Positions 19,148 through 30,100 of a DNA stretch of 64,000 bases are shown here, in pieces. The stretch is from Melanopsichium pennsylvanicum (taxonomy: Eukaryota; Basidiomycota; Ustilaginomycetes; Ustilaginales). The translations under genes were made by a program, and so were the position numbers. The notes below the pieces were generated by a model. That model was not told the origin of the DNA. It saw only the letters and a program-made list of their open reading frames with translations, and made no database searches. Position 1 is the first letter of the stretch, and every line of letters starts with the position of its first letter. The DNA lies in assembly GCA_900208305.1 (NCBI GenBank), contig OAPG01000015.1:124001-188000 (forward strand), written 5' to 3'.

Positions 19148-21505
19148 TTAGCATTCGATGCGCATGCCCTTTTCGGCAACCACAAATCTGACACCCAACT
19201 GAGCTCTTAGCTCTTCCTCATTCAACTCATCCAGAATCTTTTGAGGTGCTGTTCTCAAATCCAACCTTGGCTCCAACACCTCACCTTGTTCCATCTCGCT
19301 TTCGATTTCACTTTGCCTCGCTGCTTCATCTTCTGCATCGAGGCCATGAGCTGCAGCTGCGAGCGACGAAGATCCTGACACGGTGGAACGTGGAGATCCA
19401 GGTTCCATCATTTGCTCCTCCTCCTCCTCCTCCTGCTGAACAAATGTCGGGAAAAGCGAAGGTTTGACGTGAATGATGATTACGCCCAACCCCTGCAACT
19501 GCCCTTTCAACTCTGAATCTTGATCGTAAACATGACCACCACCACCGATCCCAGCTTCATCCATACCTCCCAACACCTCACTCTTCTGTTGCACAGCTGC
19601 CGTACCTAAGGGACTCGGTGCGAGATGGGGAAGACTAGCCCTTGCATCACCATTCGCCTTGCCAGCTGCACCCGAACCATTCGCACCGGAACCATGTCCC
19701 CCTCCACTGCGTCCACCCGAGCTCGAAGCAGATCCTCGTCTGCCCATCACCCGTTCCCTATACCTCTTGACCAACTGAGCCAGAACGCGCAATTCGTCCA
19801 TGAGGAATTCCACACTCAGATGCCCATACAAGAACTCGGTCGGATGACCTCGACAGAAGCTGCACTCGAGAAAAATGGCATTCAACTTGCCCTCTGCAAA
19901 GCGTTCCGCCGCATGACTCCAGACTCCTCTATTACGCGGCGATTTCGAAACGCAGTCAGGCTCTACATCGCCAAAGAAGAGAACATCCTTATCGTGGTTC
20001 TTGTGCGTGATGAAAAACGCCGTGCTGTCCAGAGATGGGGGGTTTCGATCGATGCTGACACGTCGAGGAGGGCCTCGGGTGTTTGTAGACGAGGATGGAG
20101 CAGCAGAAGGTGCTGCACTTGTGCCGGGTGCGCTGGATGTGAAGTTGCTGGTCGTGGTTGAGGCAGGAGGGCACCATGCAGAGGGAGGAGATGAACGGCG
20201 CTCAGAGCCTTGAGCCGTGCGTGGTCGGCGCGCTTTAAGAGGCCGGTCAGGAATCCTGCTCAGCTGCGCTGCTTGCGCATCCGCCGACGTATTCCTCGTC
20301 GGAATTCCCGGCCCGACACTTGTACTTGGCAGCATTGCCACACTGCTCAGGCTTCCCGAGCTTGAACTTGAACTTGTGGTCCCTTCTGCCGTTGTCGCTG
20401 GACTTGCTCGGGGACTCACCGGCTCACCTGGCTTCAAAGTGTCTAGCGGCGTCAACGATCCGTTGCTTGCCGTGTTGTTGGGATGACTGTTCGTGAAGAA
20501 AGGAGAGTTGTTGAAGCTCCGTCTGCGCAGCGCGGCCATACTGGATTCTCCACCCTGAGAAATGCTTTCCAGACCCCTCGGCCTCTCTTCACCAACCCCT
20601 CCTCCTCCTCGTGAAAGCTGAAAATTGGCCATCTGCGTGCTGATCGGCAAAGACATGCGCTTTGAAAAATAGTTTTGATTCAGCCGAGCGGGTGCGTAGG
20701 TTGGTGTAGGCGGTGCTGGCGGTTCCGACGGATTCAGACCATGCGATAGTGCAAATGGCAAGACACTGAGTGTATCGGAAACCGAAAAGGGTCGTTGGTT
20801 GTCGAGACTCCTCATGTGATACATGGTATGAGGCTCATCCTCTTTCCAACTGGCCAACTTTGGCCAGATTTTGCCATTGAACATATCCAGAATGTTCTCG
20901 AGTGTCGGCTTGAGACCGAACACCGCTCTCTTGCCGGGGAGAGATGCTGAACCGAGGACAAGGCCAAGGATGTGATCCAAGTGGGCGTGGGATATCAAGA
21001 ATGCTCTCGAGAAAGAAGCCATCAGTCCAGCGCGTAGATATGCGGAAGGGGTGGTCAAGGGGAACTTGAAATCGTAGAAAGCGGAATCCGGGCCGTGTTG
21101 CTCCAATACGTCGGTCAGTGCACCTAGCCATGATCCTCCTTCGACCACAATCGACCCATCTTGCCACTCCTGATCCGCCGGCTTCAGCAGGTAGCACGAA
21201 CAATCACCTTCGAGGGGACCACCACCCGTTCCTAGGCAGACAAAGCTGAAACTTGCTGGCTGATCCTGTGGATGAAGTGCGACCCTTGGCTGCTTTCGCC
21301 TTCGGTAGTCGTTCGCGGAATAGAAAGACTGATCCGAGTAGACCGAGCCTCGACGCTGAGCATTGCGACTGCCGCTGCGACTGCCGGAGTCACCGCTGAT
21401 GCCGACAACGATTGGTGTTGATTGATGATGCTGAGACGATGAAGACGGTAACGGCTGTGGAGAAGCCGGTTCATGCCAAGATGTGGAAGAGAAAGATGAC
21501 GCCAT
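19148..21505 (-). CDS. PDE1: Class II (low-affinity) cAMP phosphodiesterase
   Basis: Hydrolyses cAMP to AMP and so damps the cAMP-PKA pathway, which in smuts controls filamentation and virulence. The frame is 785 aa. The class II metallo-beta-lactamase fold starts near residue 75 (VCLGTGGGPLEGDCS), followed by the metal-binding S-H-A-H-L-D-H motif at about 170 and an acidic metal-site segment FFGDVEPDC near residue 510. A helical ECSFCRGH motif comes after that. Two low-complexity inserts (about 275-490 and 600-720) make it longer than yeast Pde1 (369 aa). The ATG at 21505 starts a Ser-rich tail. The fold assignment is firm; kinetics are inferred from the family. Confidence 0.94.
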   Translation of the reverse strand: MASSFSSTSWHEPASPQPLPSSSSQHHQSTPIVVGISGDSGSRSGSRNAQRRGSVYSDQSFYSANDYRRRKQPRVALHPQDQPASFSFVCLGTGGGPLEGDCSCYLLKPADQEWQDGSIVVEGGSWLGALTDVLEQHGPDSAFYDFKFPLTTPSAYLRAGLMASFSRAFLISHAHLDHILGLVLGSASLPGKRAVFGLKPTLENILDMFNGKIWPKLASWKEDEPHTMYHMRSLDNQRPFSVSDTLSVLPFALSHGLNPSEPPAPPTPTYAPARLNQNYFSKRMSLPISTQMANFQLSRGGGGVGEERPRGLESISQGGESSMAALRRRSFNNSPFFTNSHPNNTASNGSLTPLDTLKPGEPVSPRASPATTAEGTTSSSSSSGSLSSVAMLPSTSVGPGIPTRNTSADAQAAQLSRIPDRPLKARRPRTAQGSERRSSPPSAWCPPASTTTSNFTSSAPGTSAAPSAAPSSSTNTRGPPRRVSIDRNPPSLDSTAFFITHKNHDKDVLFFGDVEPDCVSKSPRNRGVWSHAAERFAEGKLNAIFLECSFCRGHPTEFLYGHLSVEFLMDELRVLAQLVKRYRERVMGRRGSASSSGGRSGGGHGSGANGSGAAGKANGDARASLPHLAPSPLGTAAVQQKSEVLGGMDEAGIGGGGHVYDQDSELKGQLQGLGVIIIHVKPSLFPTFVQQEEEEEEQMMEPGSPRSTVSGSSSLAAAAHGLDAEDEAARQSEIESEMEQGEVLEPRLDLRTAPQKILDELNEEELRAQLGVRFVVAEKGMRIEC

Positions 21506-24121
21506 ATTGGCTTATGCGGATTGACAGAGTGCAAAGCAGGGTGGAGACACGGATGGCAGGGTTCTAGATTGTGTGCACGTTTGTGATCTCGCCCACCCCG
21601 GGAACCTGCTTGCGACACGGTGCGGCTGCACTTGTTTGGTTTATGAGATGAAGAAGGATGGATGAGCCACCCTCGAGCGAGAGCAGGTGTTGTGTACACA
21701 CGTACGGACTGGCGGGGTGCAGGAGAAGAAGAGTTGTTGGTGGTTTGATCTTGCGAAGAAAGTGCAAAGTATGAGTGGGGGAGAAATGGCGGTAGAATTA
21801 TCAAAGCTGATAGAGCGCAGCGATGCGGAAGATTCCACGCAAGTTGGATGCCACCTGTCGTGGGTTCGGAAGGTGGGGTGCTAAAGACTTTAAGGTGGGG
21901 ACGAATTGAGATGCGGACAATTCAGCTGTGCAGATGAAGAGCAGGTGAGATCACTAGGTGTGTTGTTCGGGATTTAGCGTTTGTGGTCGGTAGGCAGCCG
22001 CTTAAAGTATATCAGCAAGAGTTCATATCGGTTGAATTTCTAAGATAAAGATGCAGGCGCCACTCCTTGGCAGCCTCGTGAACCGGAAGGAAAGCTGTGT
22101 GGGACCTGGTTGTAGGAACGAAACAGCGAAGTGATAAATCAAGAGCGGCAAGGAACGCCGGATCAGTGTTGACTTGATACGTGTCGGTTTTGATTTGGTT
22201 TGGAGGCTCACAGAACGCTGTCTGGACAACTCAATGAATGCGAAGCAAATTGGAATGGATGATCAAGGTGAGGAGAAAGACGTATCGGCTGCCAAGAATG
22301 AGTTGCAGCAGGTCTTGATGGTGGAAATGGTGGTAACCCTGTCAATTGGGTTACGTTGTGATGCGGACTGATGAATTGTCCTTGAGGATGTATGTATTTT
22401 TGCGGGTGAGGAAGAAGTGTTGGTAGCTGAAAAAAGCGAAGTGTTGGGCGAAAGCGTGAGGGTGGAGAAGGGTAGAAGAAGGGTGAGGTATACCAAGAAG
22501 ATGAATTCGGACGAATGAAGGTTTCCAGGTTGTAGCTTAGGTTGCAGGGCGGGTTGATAGCCTCAAATGTCTCGTGGCGAGCGCGAGCCGAGCCGAGGCG
22601 AATTCAATAGTTGGAGCAAAGCGAGGTTTCGCGACCAACTTGTCCCCAAAGTCGACACGCCCGAATGATTGCAGCCGGTAGAGAGTAGTGAAAAAAAGAG
22701 GATTGTGCGCTTGATGCGGAAGGACCACTCAAGGCACGCACAAACACGCGAGAGAGCAACAGGAAGTCGCGCTCGCACCAATTGTACTGTAATGAATACT
22801 GTACAGGATGACTCCAAGCGAGGGCTCAGTGACCTCACCGGTGTCTCTAACCGAGGCCGCGACCCGCCCGGCCAATCCAAAACCACCAAAATATAAAATA
22901 GGATAAATAAAAAGGGGCGTCAAAACCGCTGCATTAGAAGTAGGGTTCTGTGGTGTACTGTGAATTTACTTGTCTCGCTCACTTGCTATCACGATGACCG
23001 AAAGGAATCGCTGCAGACCTACAGTACTCTGTAGTGTGGCAATTAGAGGGAGAGAGCCGCGACTGGGCGTTCGGGTGTTCACTCCGGCCTCCGAATTTCA
23101 AACTTGTTGCTGTGCTGCACCAATCACATCAGCCGCCTACTTGGCCCTCTTTCCGGCCAGCCTATGAGTCACATCTCACATCGCATCCGATACTCTTGAA
23201 AGCTTTCTCACACACAGCCTTGATCAGTGTCGGCTGTGTCCGATCGATCCCTTACTGATCGTCGTGTTGCTTCGGCAGAGCCGATCTTAGCCTTCGGGCT
23301 AGGTTAGATCCGAGAGAATAGGAACGATGCGGAACGATCAACGCCGCGTGTGATTGCTGTTCTTTTTCCCCTCCAAATCACATCTGTTGTGGCGTTAGCC
23401 GAGACATTTGGCTTGCAAGCGAACCAACAATGCCATGAAGCACGCGAGCAAAAATCCGCTGCTGTTCTATTATTCTATGATGTTAGTTTGTCAAGATGAG
23501 ACCGGCCAAGCACAAACACCCCGCTTGTCACTTTTTTCCGGTGTTGGTGATAGGGTCAAAGTCATTTTCGCCATACGACGAACCACCATAGGGATTGCAT
23601 CAACGCCGAGACACATGCCAACACCAAGAGCACTCGCAACAGAACTTGAGCATCGCCATGAATCGTCCTAAGGAAAAGTAGAAAAGTGCGACTGTATTGA
23701 AATCTGGCCTCGTATCTCCTCTCAAAGCTCAACGTGGCTCTTGATAAATTGGCGACTGTGTCGCAATCTTTTGAATACCGTACCTGCACCTCCCATTCAG
23801 CCAAGCTATCCCAATCTACTCTGGCTCGGAACCAAGCCTCTTCTTTTCATTCCACCCACCGCCAAATCGTCGCATCTCGTCCTGGGTGCTCAATTGACTT
23901 TAATTTCTCAGCCTGCGCAAAGCAGATCCTGTGCATCTCCGCACGCCACACGACTGACTCAGGGAACCCACTACCTCGGCATATGAATGGAAAGGAAACC
24001 AAATCAACTGATCAACTGTTGTGTTTCGTGCTAAATGTATGTGTTTGTGTTGCGTGTGCTAGGTACAAATGCGAATAAAAATAATAAGTCATTTTGCCTG
24101 TTGAGGATCGTGCTCCCCCTT
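21506..24121. other. PDE1 upstream / TOM1 downstream region, 2.6 kb
   Basis: No protein gene is supported on either strand. In particular there is no HECT-domain coding downstream of the TOM1-like stop at 24122. It contains paired TACTGTA motifs (22782-22806), others near 22953 and 23018, and a compact inverted-repeat cluster at 23222-23313. Confidence 0.6.
23222..23313. other. Compact inverted-repeat cluster, possible structured RNA
   Basis: GATCAGT (23222-23228) pairs with ACTGATC (23254-23260). A second hairpin pairs GATCT with AGATC and TAGCC with GGCTA around a TTCG tetraloop (23283-23310), with a 4-nt bulge. A TCGGC-AGA-GCCGA hairpin lies between them. No match to U1-U6, 5S, tRNA or RNase P core motifs was recognised. 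It may be a non-coding RNA or DNA palindrome of no function. Confidence 0.3.
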
Positions 24122-27100
24122 TCAACGCCCGGTAACAACATAGTCGAGCGCCCTCAAACACCTCAGCAGCACCGCCTGCGTATTCTGAGGGCTAGCCAGC
24201 GTCGCTAGCGCCTTTGACTCAATCCTGTGAGCTCCACTCATCGTCGAGATCCTATCCGTCACCGTGGGTCCAGAGATAACAATCCCCGACTGCGTGACTC
24301 CCTGCTGAACCGTTGCCGCCTGCTGCTGAGCCGCATGAGCCGGCGATACCTCTCCAGATTCGTCATTCTTCTTCTCCCCAGATTCCTCTTCATCCTCCGT
24401 GTCAACCGGCTCGGGCAACGTCGCAAGTAGAGCATCCAGATCGCCTACCAACGATCGTGCCGCTTCGTTGGCCTGCTTCTGCAGTGCACCGCAGATCGCT
24501 TCTTGCGCTCCATCAATGATGGAAAGATGCGATGCGATGGCGAGCGTGTGTTGGAAGCCTTTGGACGAGATGGGCATGTACAAGGGTTTGACGACATTGC
24601 GAAGCTGTTCGACCGGGATTACTGGCATCGATGACAAGTTGCCATCTGTGCGAGGTTCCGTAGGTTTGGGCGCGGTTGTTGCTTCGGCTCCTGCGCTGGC
24701 TGTATTGCTGCTAGCACCAGCTGCGGTTGACGTCGCTTGATTGGCAGCGCTGGCACCGCCGTCGCTAGCAGGGCCAGCACCGGGACCGTTACTCCGCACC
24801 ATTTCCGTGCTCGTAGCCGCTTCAGCAGTCGATGCCGGTGCAGTCACACTAGGAGCAGGTTTGGCATTCGAGTCTTCAGGCTTGCGAATCACCGCCTGCA
24901 ACGGCCTCGTGACAGTGCTGATAAGCGCCAGCAGCGAGTCCACCAATTGACCATTCGTCAGGATCGTATCCTTGGACAGCAGGTCGAGCAGGACATTGAG
25001 TGGAGCTGTGCCGCGCTCTGCACCGTCCTTCTCCTTGTCCTTGTCCTTCTCCTTGTCCTTCTCCTTGCCCTTGCTCCGCTTTGGCGGTCGTGCATCATCT
25101 CGCAAGAAGTATAACGCAGCCTGCATGTTGACCGCAGTCAAGTGCAACAATGTGTCGATACTGCGTGAAGCAATCAGGTAAGGTGCCTCGTCGCCCGTTC
25201 TCGAGAGCGGTGCAGTCGAAGAAGCTGGTGGACCCGCAGGAGTCGAAGGCTGGCCATGGAAGGCACTGGCGAGACCTGAGTTTGCTCGCTTGGGAGTGGG
25301 CCTGGCTGGTGTGCCGTGCATGCGGTTGGCACGATTGCTCATCGAAACAAAAGAGCGGTCAACGGCGTGCGCATCCACCGAGCCTTCCGATAGAACCATC
25401 AGAAGCAAATTGAGCAACTCGGAACGCGTCTTTGCATTCTCCGACAGGTTTGCAAGGACCTTGTGCAAAGCGGTCGACTTGGCATTCATCTGTGGGAAAA
25501 AGAGCAAGCGAACGAGTGTGGCAACACCAGCCTTGTCGAGCAGCTGGATCGCATCGCGCGACCCGGCTTTCTTTGAAGGATCTGCATTGGCATTGTCGCG
25601 GCCATCGACTCCACCGAGACCACCAGGTCTGGGTCCACCGGAGACATTGAGCATTCGAATGGGCATGGCACCGAGTCGGGCAGCAGCCGAAGAAGCCGGG
25701 ACAGCACGAACGGTGCCGCTCGAGATATCCTGGCTGTCTTCTTCGTCATCGAAGCGACGATGTTGTCGGCGTCTCCCATCAGCGGGGTCGATGCCCAAAG
25801 TCTGCATTGCCATGGAGCCAAGCAATCCTTCATCCTCATTCCGAAGCATGTCTTCGATGGCGCCAGCAGGGAAAGACCGTCCGGCTCCTTCTCCGCTGGG
25901 CTGAGAAGATGCAGTGGCCGGTGCATCTTCGTCGTCCGCCTGTTCGGTGCCTTGTCCAGGTTGATCACCATTGCCACGGGCGGTCATCTGTTCACGCATT
26001 CTGCGACGCGAAGTTTCGATGACCTCCTGCTGGATCACTTCGGCACGCAACTCAGGTGGCAGAGCGTCGAGGAACTCTGGCGCAATGCTGGTAGATTGGG
26101 GCAGGTTGCTCGTTGCTTCGGCAGCTCGACGCTCCCGGAAGTGCTGGTTGAGCACCTCCTCACGCAAATCGTCGGGAAGCGCTTCCAGGAAGGTTGGGTC
26201 GATGCCAGTATCGGTGATGTCGATCTCCTCGCCATTGATGGTGATCGTGGCGCGCTCGGCAGCAGGAGCCTCTGCTTGCTCGTTCGATACAGCAGCAGTG
26301 GCGCTTGGATCCTCATCTTGAGCCGAGGATGAGGCAGGTGGAGCAGGCTCGGCGTCTGTCATCTCGACGTCATCGGCGGAGGCAGAAGCAGCCGGTGTGG
26401 GCTCAAACCGAGCGGTGTCCACAGCAGCTGTAGCCGTAGTGCTGTTGCTGCGCGCAATCTCAGAGCTGCCGACGTGCTGCTCTTGCTGTTGAGCGGACGA
26501 TCCAGTGACTTGCGTCTCGCGAGCAGCATCGGCATCAGCAACCATCTGCCTAGCTCGGGCCTCGCCCTCTCGCAACCTCTCGCGAGCTTCTTCGAGCTCC
26601 TTCTCGGTGCGCTGCTTTTGCTCGCGCAGCTTCTTGAGCTCGGTCTCAGCCTGCTCTCGAGTGTGCTTGGCCTCTTCGAGCTTCTTTCGATCCTCTTCGA
26701 GTCTACGACGGGTCTCCAATCTGCCCTTCTTGAACACAGGGATGAGCGCGTTGATGAGATGTGCGCGCATCTTGGAGGTTCGTTCGCTCGACACAGGAGA
26801 AGAGGGAAGCAGGATGAGTGCCTCTTCGGACCACCTGGTGATGGTGGGCATGGGAGTGAAAGACTGCGAAAGCGCAACAGGATCGTTCTGGGCGGCAGTC
26901 TGTCGGTTGTTGGAAGCTCGCTGCGTATCGCTGCCCAACACAGCTTGACCATGCTGAGTGTGGCTGTGGCGGTGATGGCGGTGGCCTTCAAGCCCTCCAC
27001 GGCCACCAACGTTGATCCCATCGATGCGCATCCGTCCACCGTCGCCCAACTCGATACGGATGCCCTGGTTGGTGGCACCGCCGCGAGTGAGGAGGTTCTC

Positions 27101-30100
27101 GAGGAATTGCAGAGCGCCTTCTCCGACAAAGTCTTCGACCGACTGTGCCCAGTCCGAATACCCGGACGGGAGCTGACTACCACCTGCAACGCCACGAGTT
27201 GCGCGACCGGCGTGGCGGGTAGCATCGGCGTCGGACTGATCAACGAGCAAAGGATGCGTCGAGATCTCGTTCGAAGGCGGGGCTGTGCGACGAGGCGCCA
27301 TCATCGAGTCAAAGTCAAGCAGGTTGCGACGACGATGACCGCCCGTGCCGCCGCTGGTCATGTTTGCAATGGCGTTGGGCAGGAAGAAATTTGGTGGGAA
27401 GATACCAGCGGTTCGTGGACGGTCACCCGTACCACCTGCTCCAGCAGCGCGAGGATCGGGATGGGCGGCCCAGCCCCAATTGGCTCCAAAGCGGTCATCG
27501 ACGGGTGCAGCATACTCTTCGGCGAGCTCGAGCTGCGACATGTCGTCTTGATCCAAGCCGCCGTCCATGGAATCCTCCTCGAGCATCTCGATCTCTTCGT
27601 CATCCATCATGCCCTCACCCATATCACCATCCATCAAGGCAGCATCGTCGCCGTCCTCGAATTCTTCAGGGATCGCCGGCATGCCGTCCTCACCGTCCTC
27701 AAACACAAAGTCAAGCGCCTCCTCATCCTCGTCGTCCAAGTCGCTGGCATCCTCGTCCTCTTGGTCCTCATCGGTCCACCCATCCTCCTCGTCAATGATG
27801 CTGACATGGTCATCGTGGCTATGGTGGCCGTGGGAATGCGTATGGCCGTCGTCGTCCGAGTCAGAGTCCTCGTCGCCCGAGTCCATGTCGGTATCGGAGT
27901 CGGTGAGCTCCATGATGCGAGGGTCGTCGCCGTCGATTCCCTCGAGCTCCTCGTCGCTGGACAACTCGCTGCCAGTCTCTGAATCAAAGTCTTCCATCTC
28001 CATGTCCTCGTCATCTTCGTCCATGTCCTCGTCCGACATTTCCTCCTCGTCAAGGCCGGTCTCCATCTCACCAGTGTGCATGCCAAGCGACGAATTGCGG
28101 TAGAAGTCGGGCGTATCTTCCCGTTCGATGTCTTCATCATCCTCGTCTTCATCATCGAAGCCGTCTTCCATGTCATAATCCGATGAGAAGTCGGTGGAGT
28201 CTTCGGACTCATCAATGACGGCTCGTCCGGCATTCTTGTCTTTGGCCTTGCCCATCTTGATGGCGACCTTGGTCAGGTGCTCGAGCGGTCTAAGAATTGC
28301 TTCCAGGAGCGACTTGACCGTTGGTAAATTGAGGTCGACATCAGCGATAGCGCTGGTGAGCACGGTGACATAGTTTTTCTCCAGCATGGTCTTGGCCATG
28401 TGAAGCGCCAGATCTTCGGTCTGTTTGCCACCTGTGCTGTTGGGACGGGCAATCAGCAACCGGTAGCAGAGATCGCTGAGTGCATACAGACGGCCGTATC
28501 GGATCTCGATGGGTTCCGGAGAAGAGGCTGATTCCTTGATGGAACGAGCGATGGCATCCAACACCGTCTTGCGGACGGCGATCAAGTCAGCAGGCACCTC
28601 CTTGACGTCGATGTGCACTGTCACGTCGGCCGCGAGAGCTACGAGCACCGACATGGCCCAGTTGGACAGTGTGATCTTCCTGCGCAGCTCAGTGCTGTTG
28701 TACGCGCTCAAGAAGCCGGCAGGGACAAGCTCGGTCAAGAAAATACCCAGGATACCGGCGCGTGATCTGGCAGCTTCTTTGCTCCCTGGAGTGCCCGGAG
28801 CCCACGTGACGCCGGTGGAAGCTGCAGGTCCTGGAGTAGAGACGGGCGTGGCTACGGCACCGGCAGCAAACAGTCGCTTTTTGCTGAAATTAATGAAGGA
28901 CGTCTTGCAGGATGAGTAGGACGACAAGAGCTCAGTGAGGCACTGCATGATGAACGAAGAGTAGAAAAACGCAATGTCATCTTGTTTCTCTTCTTCGGTC
29001 TTCTCCTTCTCCGGACCTGGAGCAGTGGAAGAAGAGCCGGCAGCCACAGAGGCGCTGTCGGGAGTGTCAGAGCTGGAGACATTGGCTGTCGCTTCGGCAC
29101 CTTCCTTGTTGATGCTCAGAATAGTCGAAGCAATGGCAGCCGACGACTGGGCTTTCTTGCCGATCGTTTTGACAAGCTCGGTCAGGAGGAAACCCATCAT
29201 TCCGTCCAGCTCTTCCGAAGGCGTATTGACAGCCGAAGTTTGCGCAGCCGATTTGAAGAAGGCAGGTTCGTCTGATACCTTCAGTTTGGAACCATCGGCC
29301 GCTGCCTCCATGGGATCATCGCCGAGACGCAGGCTTGCCAAGCTGGCCTGGCCATTTCCGGCAAGGTCGGAGGGCGACTCCTTTGCAGCGCCCTCAGTGG
29401 CGGTCGGGTCTTGAAGCAGCTTGATATGACCACTGCCTTTGGAGGGTGAATACTCGGTCATCTCGACCTTGGCAACGGCCGACTCGAGGAAGACATCGGG
29501 ATCACGGAGGACAGCGCAGTCAAGCTGACGAACAAGGGTCGAAGTGTCGCTAATCTTGTTGCGTGACTGAGCAACAAGACTGTGGATCTCCTGCTTCATG
29601 ACGGTAGCCAGTGTCTGGGCATCCTCGACAATGTGTCGAAGCACTATTGCCACGAAAGGCTGACAGCCAGAGACTTGCTTGGGTTCCAGCACTCTGAAGG
29701 GCTCGAAGATCAGGCGCACGCCTCCCTCGCGAGCGAACCGGGCTGCATGCGAGTGTTTGCGGGTCAATACCGTCAACAGACGGAAAGCAGCCAACAAGTC
29801 GTTCCTCTCGAGCTTGATCGCGTCGCGGAAGAGCTGCAGAGCAAAGTGGAAGAGAGCATCCGAGATCGGCACTGACTCGACGCGCACCTGCGGCAAGGAG
29901 GGCTTGTCCGAAGAGCTACCTGATGTCGTCACACCGGCAGACGCCTCTGCTGGGTTGACATCAATTCCACCACTTTCAGTGGATGTCGTGGATTCGCGGT
30001 CAGCTGGGACATCCAGAAAAGCGTCGTTCGTTTTGACCTCCACAATATCCTCAGAAAAGCCAAGGATGCCGACGAGAGCCAGGATTAGCGAGGCAAGCCA

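Noticed and set aside
23264..23345. Similarity to U6 or U2 snRNA (GCTTCGGCAG hairpin, GGAACGAT, GGCTAAGATC on the minus strand)
   Set aside because: The invariant U6 ACAGAGA box and the U2 branch-recognition GTAGTA box are both missing.
26474..27982. 502-aa open frame antisense to the TOM1-like gene
   Set aside because: Lies opposite the coiled-coil, acidic and low-complexity part of a clear gene; no domain.
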